Assembly: GCA_000733355.1 (NCBI GenBank)
Contig: JNVV01000041.1
Location: 76,201 to 140,200, forward strand
DNA: 64,000 nucleotides
Source of the DNA: Falciphora oryzae
Lineage: Eukaryota > Ascomycota > Sordariomycetes > Magnaporthales > Magnaporthaceae
Direction: 5' to 3'
The notes under the pieces are model-generated. The model was not told where the DNA came from. It did no database searches and saw nothing but the letters and a program-made list of their open reading frames with translations. Shown piece by piece: positions 1 to 10,917 of the stretch; within the stretch, counting starts at the first letter, position 1; every line of letters starts with the position of its first letter. Position numbers and translations under genes: made by a program.

Positions 1-470
1 CACGCGCAGTGCTTGCACGTCACTGCTGGGGCCGCAGGGTCGGCAGCAGCCGGACTAGGCGCTGTGTCGTGGCTACCGAGATCCTCAGGGACGACCTCTG
101 GCGGATCTGGCTGCGGAGCTATATCGTCTGTTTGGGCCGATGCTTTTGCCGCAGAAGCTAGGACAGAGCTGGCAATGAGACACAGCAGGGAGAACATGTT
201 GGCCTGGTTCGGGGGGGCTGCGGTCGGCGCTTGGGTCGAGGGCGCTGCGGGATCCGCGGACTTCGCCATGTCGGCCGAGTGCTGCGTCGATTGCTGCTTG
301 CCGGCTCCCGCTTGGGACCCGGCCATCTTGCCGTGCCGTCGAGCGTGGAAATTAGAGTTGAAGTGATTGTAGAAGTCCTGCTCAAGAGAAGAAAACGGAG
401 TGGTCGCGGGTGTGGACTCGGTAGCAGCGTAGGAGCCGCCGTCGGGCCCGCCGTCGGTATCCTTCGCCAT
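1..470 (-). CDS. Unknown protein, 5' part only (runs off left edge)
   Basis: From the ATG complementary to 468-470 the minus strand stays open for all 470 bases to the window edge, about 156 codons with no stop. The protein starts MAKDTDGGPDGG and is rich in Ala, Pro, Ser, Thr and Gln. It has one short hydrophobic patch (FSLLCLIASSVLASA, about residues 96-110), possibly a membrane anchor. The last visible residues are TCKHC, which could begin a Cys-rich domain beyond the edge. I recognise no family. GC-rich third positions and the lack of stops support coding. No intron is needed in the visible part. The 3' end, and hence the function, is outside the window. Confidence 0.5.
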   Translation of the reverse strand, partial: MAKDTDGGPDGGSYAATESTPATTPFSSLEQDFYNHFNSNFHARRHGKMAGSQAGAGKQQSTQHSADMAKSADPAAPSTQAPTAAPPNQANMFSLLCLIASSVLASAAKASAQTDDIAPQPDPPEVVPEDLGSHDTAPSPAAADPAAPAVTCKHCA

Positions 471-2690
471 GGATGCCGGTTGGAGGGTCCGAATGGAGTC
501 GCTCGCTGGTGGGGGTGTTGGGGGTGGCAGGGAGAATTAGAATAGCATGTAGATGAAGAACAAAGAAGCGGGAGAATTCGAAGTAGCCAAACGAGCGTCG
601 AGGCTCTGGAAGCAGGAAAGAGGCGCAGCTGCTCAGCTCGAGCGGCGGGAAGATGGGAAAGGGAAGAGTCGAGAGATCAGATTCCGGAACTTTTTTTTTT
701 TTTCCCTTTCGTTTTCTGCACGCACGCGCACACCCTCTGCTACTGGCCAGGCAAAGCGGTCAGCGGGCTCAAATAGCAGGGTACGCCAAGCTGAGCCTCC
801 GCGCAGAGCCCCTTGCTGCCTAGGGTGAGGGAGGGACACGACTATGTGTGTTACCGGTGCAGGTGAGGCTGTGGCCGGGACCACCGGTCGAGCGCTGAAC
901 AGAGAGGAAGAGGGCCGCCTGCCTGCCCGACAAGCGAGTGGGGCGTGACTCAGTTCGGGACAAGCGCTATCTGCGGCGCTGTGCTGGCTTTTGGGGGTTC
1001 CCGGCCACTCACACTGCCGCTAGCCAGCGCTGTGGTTGGTCTCTCCACACGCAGGCAACCGCCTTCCCATGCAAGTTCGCCCCAGGTCTGATGGTTGGAC
1101 ATGGGCTGTCCTCGGCTGCTGCATGGATCAGAGGGCCGGGGCTTTGTGTGGCCACTTTGTTCCGGCGAACGGCGCGAGGGACTGCAATCCGGCCAAACAC
1201 TAAAGGCCCAAAAGCCACGAGAAGACGGTTTGAACATCCTCACGTGATACAAGACGGTGGGCCAGGCAAGGGAGGCAACCGAGGGTGGGACTCCGAATCC
1301 TGGTCGCCAGCTGCAGGCTCTCTCAGCCCCCAATAGGCCACCGCTGGATGTTGAGGCCTCTGCTGCACAGCTGGAGCATGTCGATCATTCTTGGGCTTGT
1401 GCTCTCGGCCCTCCTGTTTGCACAACTCCGCTGGCTAGGTATCTACCTATCTATCTTTCCCTGATCCAAACCTCCAAGCCAGCCCCTGAACTTATAAACA
1501 GTCACATCATGGTCAGGCCGGCAGGCAGACAGGCAGCCAGTCCCACACCGAGACATCAAGCTTCCACTCGAGGGTCCCGCCCCCGCCGCTTTCATCGTCG
1601 CGGCTTCGTATCCGTTTGGTGGCGTGGCTCGAGCACACCCTGAACCCGATGCCGTGAAAGAACAACAAGCGGGTGCAGCGGGGAGCGCCCCCCACCAAAA
1701 CGACCCGCAAAGTCCCAATCTCGGCTTGGACCCTCGAGCCGAATCGGGCAGGCTGTGTGCTCTCAACATTCTTCATGTTCGAGGCGTGCGGTCGACTTGG
1801 TTCGCTCGCAGCCCTTGGTCTGTCCTGGCGCCTGACCGTGTCTTTGTTCCACTGACAATGTTGTGCAGCGACAAACGAACCCATCATCACGCCACGAGGT
1901 GCGTGCAGATCGTCGCCAGTTTTCCGTCCGTTTTTGCTGACTTGGGACACTCGAGTCGAGCTGACGCCACAAAGGTTTCGTGGCATCGCGCCATCGCTGC
2001 CGACAGTCCAGAGTGTGTATCGAGAATGTACCCACCCACCTCAGCAAAAGAAACGGCGCTGCGGCCCAAAGGGATGGCCGCACACACTCTCTCCTTCGCT
2101 TCTACGACGCGCCTACGCCATCCATGTTCCTGTCTGCCGTCAACAGTGCGCGGCGAGCCACCGGGAATGCGATCCGCGCAGCGCTAGATGGCGATGGCTC
2201 CTCCGCCCTCTTTGGCGACGGGTATTAGCAGCCGTAATGGGGCTAGGCAAGTCCCCCTGTCCATTGTCTCTGTCCCCCTCCAAGATCCTGACATTTTGCT
2301 AGCCAGTGAAGTCTGTCCTACCGCCGCGACGGCTGCGGAGAAGCGAGTCACTTGCAGCCACCTTGAACGTGTACTGACAAGCTTGACGATCCAGACTTCG
2401 CCGACATAGGTGCCAACCCGGCAGCCTCGAGAAGCCAGTTCCAACAAACATCGAGTAACCCCCTCCACAATGGACCCCTGGCGACCAGCGAGCTCCTTTT
2501 CCCAAAGGCCTCCAGCTGTCGCAGACCTCGTCGTCGGACCTAGACCATGGCAAAGCCGGCGAGCAGAACAAGCAGCGCCAGACTCACCGACCCCCACCAG
2601 TAGCAGCCACCTCTTCGAACGCCATTCACCGTCTCTATTTCCAACCGTTAAGCACCTTGGCTGCCCTGCATCGGATCGTTATCACCCCAA
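471..2690. other. Intergenic stretch, no supported gene
   Basis: This is the upstream region of the left-edge gene plus spacer. It has a 14-nt T run near 690-704. Several open frames of up to about 190 codons exist on both strands, but none shows a domain, a signal peptide or a consistent codon pattern. I see no RNA gene or repeat here. Confidence 0.4.
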
Positions 2691-2896
2691 CGTACTCGTG
2701 TATATACAGCCAGGGGGTTTTCCACCCTCTGCTAGGTTCGTTTTAGTGAATCAGAGGTACCGATCAATCTTTTAGGCCACCGTTGCGAAGAGGGGGGCAC
2801 GCGGTAGGCCTAGAAGATTGATCTGTATCTCTGGCTCTATTAAAACGAGTGCGACAGAGGGTGGGAGACACTCTGGGTCCTATATACACGAGTACG
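2691..2896. repeat. Inverted repeat, two ~88-bp arms around a 28-bp spacer
   Basis: The arms are 2691-2778 and 2807-2896. Reverse-complementing the right arm gives a close imperfect match to the left arm: both begin CGTACTCGTGTATATA and both carry a GATCAATCTT core followed by (T)AGGCC. The arm sequence belongs to a dispersed family also seen at about 3068-3130 and 6724-6840, so this looks like two copies of one repeat head to head. It could be the footprint of a foldback or MITE-like element, or of a rearranged LTR fragment. I found no clear target-site duplication. Confidence 0.6.
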
Positions 2897-3067
2897 CTGG
2901 AGCGACAAAGGCCCGGTGCAGGGCAGCTCAGATGCTCTGTCATTGTTCGAGACCATCCGTGGCGTAGGCCAAGTCAGCCGTACTGATCCAAGGTTGACCA
3001 GCTTTGGTTATCCACCCCCTTTGTGACACCGACTGCGCCCCCTCTACTTTGCAATGATGCTCCTTTG

Positions 3068-3131
3068 CTGAAACAGAGATGCAGACCAATCTCCTAGGCC
3101 TCCTGCGAGCCCTTTACTTTGCAACACCGGA
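3068..3131 (+). repeat. Dispersed repeat copy
   Basis: The stretch CAGAGATGCAGACCAATCTC and the following bases to GCAACACCGG match 6781-6837 and the reverse complement of about 2780-2833. Differences are mostly transitions. Function unknown. Confidence 0.5.
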
Positions 3132-3930
3132 AATCTACTTCGACATCCCCACGACGCCGAAACAACCGTGGAGCTCGGCCAGCCCATGAAAGCAGGACTC
3201 TTGACGGAAAAGGATTACGCAGCAATCAAGGGGGCGGGGGGACTTGTCGACCTCCAGGAAGAGGCTGGGAGAGGCTCGATGCCGCATGGGGGCTCTACCA
3301 ACAGCAACCCCGTGCAAGTGCCCGCCCCCAAAGCGGGATCCAGGCGGAGGAGCCATCCTGGTGGGGAAGGTAGAAGCCCCCCGCGGCCGCGGTGATGGGG
3401 GGGGGAGGTGGGGTCACAGCTGGAGCCCCCTTCTTCCGCTTCAACGTGTCGGCAAGGGGTGCGGGGGTAGGTCAGGGTAGGCAGACGGGGGCATTTATCT
3501 CGATCGGGTAGCTGCAATCGAAAATTGTTTGCCCCCGAACCTAGATTGGGTGCTGACCCTGAGCCACCGCCGCGTTTACCCGAGCATGGGGCGGCACAGG
3601 GCCAGGGCTGCTGATGGGGTCGCTTTCGTCGGACGAGGCTGGCTTGTTTGCTATCGTTGGTGACGCAGCTGCCGTGCAGAGATGCTTTGAGCAGGCGAGA
3701 ATATCCGCCAGAAATTCGGCCGGAAGCTTGATGGGAAGTATGGCGGCGGACGCGTCGAGAACCAAGGCCGCACGCGGTTCAGCACCTTGCGCAAGTGGCG
3801 GTCTCCCCGTAATTGGCCACCAGCATGTAGGTCATGCCGTCGTCGATGATGTTGGGCGTAGTCATCTCGGCCAGATGCGCTCGCGCGTCCTCGGTGTCGC
3901 CGGGTATCGTATCAACGCCCCTGCCTCCCG
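3132..3930. other. Spacer with possible gene debris
   Basis: No intact gene is supported. On the minus strand, 3865-3779 encodes a short open frame (MTTPNIIDDGMTYMLVANYG and a few more residues) that ends in a stop. A second frame continues from about 3765 to 3541. These may be debris of another gene next to the AraC remnant, but I cannot name it. A purine- and G-rich patch lies at 3395-3415. Confidence 0.3.
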
Positions 3931-4293
3931 GCGGATAACGTCACGCCGCGCCAGTCGCTCAACGTGGACGAGCTCGCGCGCGAGGCGCTCACGTCGCCGG
4001 CCCGCTTCTCCCGTACCTTCAACCGCGCTTAGGGGCAGGTCGCCCCTACGGCTACCCGAAGGCCCGCCGCATCGAGCGGGCGATGGCGCTGCTGCGGTAG
4101 CCGGACATGACCGTTGCCCGAGGTCTGCTTCGCCGTCGGTTACCCGTCCCTGGGCACCTTCAGCACACCGCTTCGCCGGGCTTCTGGGTGTCTGCCCAGC
4201 GTCTTCCACGACGGCCAGACCGACACGGTCGAGGGGCATCCCGGCGTTGCGTCGCCAAGCGCGTCACCGGACCCGTCGGGAATCGAGAAGCGC
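3931..4293 (+). pseudogene. Broken AraC-family regulator remnant, bacterial type
   Basis: Three reading frames, read in order, give pieces of an AraC-type DNA-binding domain. 3931-4029 encodes LNVDELAREALTSPARFSRT and then stops at TAG 4030-4032. 4041-4097 encodes YGYPKARRIERAMALLR and then stops at TAG 4098-4100. From 4114 the next frame gives PEVCFAVGYPSLGTF. A further shift gives CVAKRVTGPVGNREA at 4248-4292. The order matches the two helix-turn-helices of AraC C-terminal domains (the first HTH, then the ...VCFAVGYPSLGTFS... second HTH). AraC regulators are bacterial, so a horizontally acquired and then decayed gene is inferred. Two stops and at least two or three frameshifts make a working product impossible. 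Donor group (actinobacterial-looking) is inference from sequence style only. Confidence 0.7.
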
Positions 4294-4324
4294 AGACGAC
4301 CACACGTCCGTAGCTTGCCTACCC

Positions 4325-4640
4325 ATGGGCCCCATCCACCAGACCATGTTCCCGACGAACGACCACGAGGCGGCGATCGTGTTCTACCACGACGGTTTCG
4401 AAGTGTGCGCAACGGCATCGGCTACAAGGATAGGCCCTGGGTCACGGGCGGCCCGCTCGACCAGCCCGGGACGTCGATCGTCCTCTACCCGCCCCAGCGC
4501 GGATCCGGAGCAGCGCGTGGTCCCCGAGATGGATGGCCAAGGGCGCTTTCGCCCCCGTCAGCCTCGGCGCGCGTCAACATCAGCGGCACCTTCGACCACC
4601 CCGGTGCGAGTGCCTCGCCTCCCAAGAGTTGGAAGACGAG
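4325..4640 (+). pseudogene. Broken VOC/glyoxalase-type protein remnant
   Basis: An ATG at 4325 opens TMFPTNDHEAAIVFYHDGFEV, minus a residue, resembling the first beta-alpha-beta unit of VOC-superfamily proteins (DxxAAxxFY...G). At about 4403 the frame shifts, and the next frame gives VRNGIGYKDRPWVT and then DQPGTSIVLYPP, the usual middle of this group. A third piece, near 4583-4612, reads ISGTFDHPGAS. It lies directly downstream of the AraC remnant on the same strand, as in many bacterial regulator-glyoxalase pairs. Frameshifts and a lost C-terminal metal-site region mean it is not functional. The substrate of the ancestor is unknown. Confidence 0.6.
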
Positions 4641-4991
4641 TCGGGCCCCTAGCACGCCTCTGACCTCGAGCCTGACGACGCTCTCGACGCTTCTCCCAGC
4701 ACGACACCATGCAGGCCCGTCAACGCACTCGCATGGTAGAACGGAAAGCTCTTGCAGATCAAGAAACAGGATGGGGGCGAGCAGTAGATCGAACAACCCG
4801 CCTCATTCCGTACCTGACTTTCGTTTGGGTTCGGCGACGCGCAAAGGCGTGGTGCCGCGGGTCCTGCCGCCTCACTATACAAAAGTACTGGCGGGAGAGG
4901 AAAATCGAACTCCAGTCCCCCCCAGAGTAATGTCGAACAGAAACAACTCATGCTGTTGCTCACAGCAGAAGGCGGAGGCACAGCATGGCCA

Positions 4992-6292
4992 CTAAATGGG
5001 ACGGGATCCCAGGAGGGCCTCCTCGTTGCCCCGAGGGTTCTCATCCGTATCCAAGGGGGCCTCTTCGTCACCCGAAGGAGCGTCCTTGTCGCCCAAAGGG
5101 GCCGGGGGATCAGAACTGACGGGCGGATTCTCCGATGATGTGTTGAAGGCTTGCTGGGGAGGAGACCAGCCGACGAGTGGTTTGGGGGTTTCGGGCCGCT
5201 CTGTAACGTAAACGTAGTTAGACGGGTGGGACCGTGATAAAGCCCTTGGGCGGGGGCGGGCCCGCCCGAGGAGGCAAAGAAGGGTCCCTCTGACGCACTC
5301 TTGGGGGACGTTGAGGAGGTGGAGGGGGGAGTCGTTATGGGCTCGTTTGAGGTACCTTTCAGGAGTGAACCCTCCGCCAACGTCCTTCACCCTTCTCCCG
5401 TAGTCATACTGCGGCCATGCTAACTCGTCTGGTCGCAGCATGTCGCAGTGATCCACCAGGATGCCTGGGCCCCCTAGTTTCTCTTCTGCCAGCGGGCGAA
5501 GAAGCCCGCCAGATAGAACAGCTCGTACGATGACAGGACCACATCGTCTTGAAGGATGTCCTCGGGAACGAACGCGTAAACGATGGCGAAGAACGGCCCC
5601 TGAAGTTGACACCGGGAAACTGGGGAGTCACCTGGTACAGCTTCGTCACCGTGTGCCCTTCGAGGTGTGTCCAACCAAAGCATTCGGTGATGTGAACAGC
5701 GGCGGGTGTAAAGGGCCTAAATCTGGAATAGGCGCGGTACTTGTCGGCAAAGTCTTCAGAGAATGCTCCGAGGTTCCTGATGGCGTCGGTCCGAGTCTTG
5801 GGATTGGGGTGTAGGAAGATGGGTCGACCGCCAGAGGCGGCCCGCCGCAGACTCGCCGAGATCAAATCGAGGGTTGTGCTGTTGCGGCTTTCCAGCTCGA
5901 AAGCCCAGTAGTTGATTGTCGTGTGCTTGTTCTTGAAATGAGAGGGGTCCGGCCTTTCGCTGTAGTGGAACTGTGGGAGGAACTTAGTAAACGAAGGCGA
6001 CATCTCTCAGGCGAGATGGAACTCACAATTTTGATCGCCACGTCCTCGCCGTCGTTAGAGTGGCCGTGGAGAACGCAGCCGTCGAAGGCCCTGCCGAGAA
6101 AGCCTTTGACTTCGATAGTCGAAAACGACTGGGGATATTTCCGAAGCTTGGGACGTTTGAAGCTTTCCCACGCCAGGGATGGGTTGCCGACTTTGTCCTC
6201 GTGGGATAAGAATGGGAGACCCGGCTTGGGTGGGTTGGAAATCGATGGTCCAGTCGACGCTTTTCGACAAGACGTGCTGGGTCTGGCGGAAG
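4992..6292 (-). pseudogene. Frameshifted fungal protein-kinase-like gene
   Basis: Reading minus from about 6292, one frame gives EVKGFLGRAFDGCVLHGH and then GEDVAIKI, a glycine-loop-like stretch followed by a VAIK lysine motif. A 56-nt intron (6026 to 5971; GTGAGT...CACAG) joins this to FHYSERPDPSHFKNKHTTIN and a long frame to about 5604. The frame then shifts near 5603 into GPFFAIVYAFVPEDILQDD (hinge-like) and shifts again near 5476 into LGGPGILVDHCDMLRPDELA, running to the stop at 4992-4994. The pieces are collinear, so they come from one gene of a fungal kinase-like family. I found no N-terminal start and saw two frameshifts, so I call a pseudogene. Sequencing error in a live gene is the alternative. 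Confidence 0.55.
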
Positions 6293-8600
6293 CGGCTCAG
6301 ACGAGGGGTTCTCCGAAGCGGATGGAAGGGCCGGCTGCTCCACTGCGGATGTCCCATTGATTATGGGTTGGCTGCTCCGTGGTGCTCCGTGGTGGTTCCA
6401 TTGGGAAGAGTATCTAGGGATGGCGGTCAGGTTCGGGACAGGCAAATGCACAACCACCCCGCCACAACACATACACCGCACAGTGGGTGGGGCTTCAGCC
6501 AGCTGCTTAGGTGCCTAGGTACCTAGGTAGATATGTAGGTAGGAAATGAACATGCAGCCGAAACCGTGAAGCCAAACGGCCTTTCAATACAAGTTATCAC
6601 AAAGGACGCGGGGAACTTACAGGGCCCTACAATCCGGGCCAAGTATCACGGGCCTCGCCGGCATCACGGATGTTCCCTAAGCCTTCGGCTGCCCCGATAC
6701 ATGCTCGACACCCCTTGTGCGCACCCGTGTCTATAGAGCCAGAGGGTCCCCTACCCTCCATCACGTTTTCCATGGTTCTTCAGAGATACAGACCAATCCC
6801 ATAGGCCTACTGCGTGCCCTCTTCTCTGCAATACCGGGGCACCACTCATCGCAGGTCGGAAGGGTCAATCGACGCCCGGCATGTCGCGCGTCTGAGGCAA
6901 GCGCCCGGGCGGCCGCCTCATCATGATCATGATCCCCTCCAGTGACCCCGTGTGTGTCTGTCTTTCTCCTTTATTCGGTCTCGCTCTTGTTACCAGTTTT
7001 CCTTCCTATTTCCAGTTTGTCCTCTACTTCCTATATCTCTCCTATCTCCCTATGTGGACTCCTGTCAATCAAGTCTCTCTCTCTCGTGATCAAATGCCTT
7101 CCTCGGCCATCCTCAAGAAGCTGTCGTGTCCGAACCCCAAGGTGAAAAACTCGAACACTTGTCGGGGGAACCAATATCTACAACTTTCACTAGCCAGAAG
7201 CGAAAGAATGGGCCGATGGTAGCCGGACTCTTTTTTGCTTGGAAGGTATGTGGAGGGTTGGAGAGGGGCAAGGGCCTGTGGGAACTGGAGATTGTAATTA
7301 GCTTTTCGAGATATCCTGGCTCTACTATATTGTCTTTGCTCAAAGAGGTCTCGATCTCGGCCCTTGAACGCCGCAGATGCCAGTATGTCTCTAGGTACCT
7401 TTCGAGGCAGCCACAAGATGACTTTTGGGGCGCAGTGCTTTGGATAATCAGAGACTCCAGAGACACCGTAGCGACCCCGACATATCACCGATCTGGCAGA
7501 AAAGCCGCCTGCCACGCAGCCGGATTCGCGTGCGGCCCGTTCCGTGGCCACGAGCCCATCGCTGCAGCGGCATGTGATTGGAATTATCAATGGAATGGGA
7601 CCTCGAGATCTTTGAAATACTCGATGTCTAGACCGGGCCCCGCCATTGTCTCACGTATCGTTGCACTCTCAAACCCTGGTGCGGTGCAACGTTGCACTGC
7701 CAGCGATGAGAGCCTCCGAACGGATGCCAACAAACCAGGACGTGCACACATGGCATACTGGTATCGAGAATCTGATAGATAAGCCAAGCTGACATGTATG
7801 AAAATCTCTGAGGACGTGCCTGAAAGTGATTAGGGGAGCCAGCCGAGAAAACGTTGCTTGACCCCGTCACTTGAACATGAAATTAGAACACCACATTCTC
7901 AGTTTTGTGGGTCGTAGTGGAGCAGGACTATGTCGCTTCATGTGAGCTCATGTGAAGTATTGAGCCAATGGGGACCGAGATTCCATCTCTGGGCAGCCCT
8001 CCCACCCAACCCAGATATGCAAAAAGCGCGGGCATTGTTTTATTATCGGGACAATGCTGCGTTATCCCACATGCGGAGTTGCCAGATCTGGACCACTCCC
8101 TGGGTGCGCTCATTTTATCGCCTAACCAGTTACGGCCCTAGCCACACGTGTGCCACACACAACACAGAGATGTCGCCAGCATCACACTGCTCCCCCTTTT
8201 CCGGGTAACTTGCTGTTCCTGAGCCGTTGCAGCCGGGTGACATGTGCGCCGTCACACGTGAGTCGGCCTCCCTTGGGTAGCAGGCACAAGGATTGTAGGG
8301 TCGGCCCCTTGCCCTGGGTACGGATGACCATGAACAGTGAACACGGATGAGAATTCGAGCAGTCTCGGCCGCCGCGGGAGAACTGGGACTCCTGGTGATA
8401 GATTTCGATGCTACCCATTCCGTATCATCGCGTTGTAATGCGGCCGAGATGGGTTCCGCGGGACTGGGAGGGATCTTCTGATATCTCCCCCACTGACCGC
8501 GGCCTAGGGATGTCTAGGACAGAGATGAAGCAACAGCCATGGATGTCTGGGAGAGATGGATGTGCGCTGGCTGTGGTACAGCGGGTGTGAATTTGTAGTT
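6293..8600. other. Intergenic stretch with one dispersed repeat copy
   Basis: 6724-6840 is another copy of the repeat described at 2691-2896, starting CCCGTGTCTATAGAGCCAGA. A run of overlapping CCTAGGTA-like steps lies at about 6507-6540. A 218-codon open frame at 7126-7782 has no domain and is not supported as a gene. I see nothing else. Confidence 0.4.
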
Positions 8601-8601
8601 C

Positions 8602-8608
8602 TATAAAT
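8602..8608 (+). promoter_or_regulatory. TATA-like box of the chitinase gene
   Basis: TATAAAT lies 163-169 nt before the chitinase ATG at 8771, with a plausible 5' UTR between. It is the only good TATA match close upstream. Confidence 0.45.
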
Positions 8609-8770
8609 CGACACGGACCGCGGGTCTGTCTTTCAAATCATTGGGATGGAGGGAACAGGGCATAAGAAGTCCAACAGAGAACAGAGATTTCTCCGGGCTC
8701 CACTCGTCTGTCCGTCCACTCTCCACGACACCACCAACCACCCTCAGCCGACCTGGTATAGCTACGGGCC

Positions 8771-10130
8771 ATGCTTCCTCGCGCCTCTTTCGCGTTGCCT
8801 TTGGTCGCGGCCTGGCTCTTCCAGGCCGCGACGGTCATCTGTGGCTTTGATCCGAGTGCCCAAAACAACATTGCCGTCTACTGGGGTGGGTTGTGACTTT
8901 TTCTCAGCCGCACGGCGGCCGCAGAACACACAAACTGACGTCGAGCAGGCCAGAACTCCATCAACCGCCCGACGGGACAGGCTGGAGCTCAGCAGCGGCT
9001 GTCTACCTACTGCTCAGGTACGGGATCCCATCAGGCCAGGCCGTACGGACTACAGAGCCTCGAGCGATTCCACTGCGCCTATACTGACCGTCGACCCGGA
9101 TCCTGCAGACAGCAACGTCAACGTAGGTCCCAACGGGCTCGGCGCCGAGACATCTTTCCCGCAAAGGAGGAGCGAGAGCTGACAGGAGACTGACCCGAAA
9201 CCAGGTGATCCCACTCGCTTTCCTCAACATCATTGTCAACCCCACGACCGTTAACTTCGCGAATGCTGGCGACCGATGCACGCCGTTCCCCGGCACGACC
9301 CTGCTCGAGTGTCCCGAGATCCAGTAAGCCAGCTGCCTTGGTTCCCCTCCTCTCCGAAGCCCCCCAGTCTGTGCGAACTCTCCTGACCCCGACCGCCCGC
9401 TCCTCCCACAGAGAAGACATCAAGACCTGCCAAGCCAAGGGCAAGACCATCCTCCTCTCCATCGGCGGCGCGACCTACACCGAGGGCGGCTTCCGCTCCG
9501 AGGCCGAGGCCGTCGCGGCCGCGAACAAGGTCTGGGCCACCTTCGGCCCCGCGCAGGCCGGCGATACCACGACGCTGCGGCCCTTCGGCGCCGCCGTCGT
9601 CGACGGCTTCGACCTGGACTTCGAGTCGCCCCTGTCCAACCTCCTCCCCTTCGCCCGCCGCCTGCGCGCCCTGACCGACGCCGCGTCCTCCTCCTCGTCC
9701 CGCAAGTTCTACCTCACCGCAGCGCCCCAGTGCGTCCTCCCGGACGCCGCCCTGGACGTGGTGCTGTCGAGCGACGTCGTCCTCGACTTTCTAATGGTGC
9801 AATTTTATAATAATTGGTGCGGCGTCCATAACTTCCGCGCGGGCACAGACGACCAGCCCATCTTCAACTTTGCCCAGTGGGACGCCTGGTCCGCGTCGCG
9901 GACGGGCGGCAGGACAAAGGTCCTCCTCGGCGTGCCCGGCCGCGCGGGCGCCGCGGGCGTCGGGTACGTCGACGCGGGCGCGCTGGGGAGCGTGGTGGCC
10001 TACTCGCGCCGCTTCGCCAGCTTCGCCGGCGTCATGGTCTGGGACGCGTCGCAGGCCTGGGCCAACGCCGGGTGGCTGGACGGCGTCGCGGCCGCGCTCG
10101 GCCGTGGCGGCGGTGGGCAGCCGCCCGTCA

Positions 10131-10162
<32 letters not shown>

Positions 10163-10342
10163 CTCGTCACGTCGACCAGGACCAGCACCACCACCACCAG
10201 TACGGTCACGCCGACGCAGACGGGAGGACCGGGGGTGCCGCAGTGGGGGCAGTGCGGCGGGAGGGATTACACGGGGCCGACCGTGTGCCAGCCGCCGTAC
10301 AAGTGCGTGTTTCTAAGCGAGTGGTGGTCGCCGTGCCAGTGA
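8771..10342 (+). CDS. Secreted GH18 chitinase with C-terminal CBM1
   Basis: Five exons fit by splice sites: 8771-8885, 8949-9017, 9109-9122 (14 nt), 9205-9323 and 9412-10342, giving 415 aa. Residues 1-24 form a signal peptide (MLPRASFALPLVAAWLFQAA). The catalytic domain begins IAVYWGQNS, has ILLSIGG and carries the GH18 signature DGFDLDFE at 170-177, with E177 as the acid/base. A Thr-rich linker built from an ACG repeat (about 10129-10205) leads to a fungal cellulose-binding module in the last 33 residues (QWGQCGGRDYTGPTVC...). The family hydrolyses beta-1,4 GlcNAc links in chitin outside the cell. The DxxDxDxE site is complete and the architecture is that of fungal class III (plant-type) chitinases. 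Remodelling of the fungus's own wall or attack on external chitin are both possible. Confidence 0.9.
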
Positions 10343-10591
10343 TTCGAGTGCTCTCCGGCCACAGAGGAGGGGGTCTGGTCCACGGCAGATGAACTCGGAC
10401 GTCCTACAACATTTGGGCCAATATCGGTCCATTAATAGGTGCTTTCTTGTGGTGCTATGAATCTGGCCTGTAATTGCCTCTCACCTTTTTTTCCTCTAAT
10501 CAATCCGCAGACGGTCACTCTCTCCAAAGATGTTGATGGCAGGATATTGAGCCTCGCAGGACCACCTAATAACTCCCGCTTTCCCGGCCGC

Positions 10592-10597
10592 TATAAA
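10592..10597 (+). promoter_or_regulatory. TATA box
   Basis: CTATAAAATG lies about 320 nt upstream of the ATG at 10918. This supports a transcription unit for the Ser/Gly-rich small protein. Confidence 0.4.
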
Positions 10598-10917
10598 ATG
10601 CTGCTGTCTGAAGGGGCTGGGGGTTCACTCCTTCTATTTTCGCCGCGTCCACACACAAGACACAGACCAATCAAAGCATCAACAGGCAACCTACGCAAAG
10701 ACATAAACCTGAAGCTCCTCTACATCCGCGACAATACCATTCAGCATCTCTGCAAAAAAAAAAAAAAAGAAAAAGAAAAAAAAGAAAGAATCTCCAAAAA
10801 TCAACGGTCCCCCAAGACGACCAGAATAATAACCAAACCAACAGTCCCCCGAGACGGCTAGAATAATCTCCAAAACTAACGGTCCCCCGAGACGACCAGA
10901 AAGAACACCCAGCCACA

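Noticed and set aside
5604..5635. 32-nt GT...AG intron in the kinase-like pseudogene
   Set aside because: Too short for a fungal intron. A simple frameshift explains the data better.
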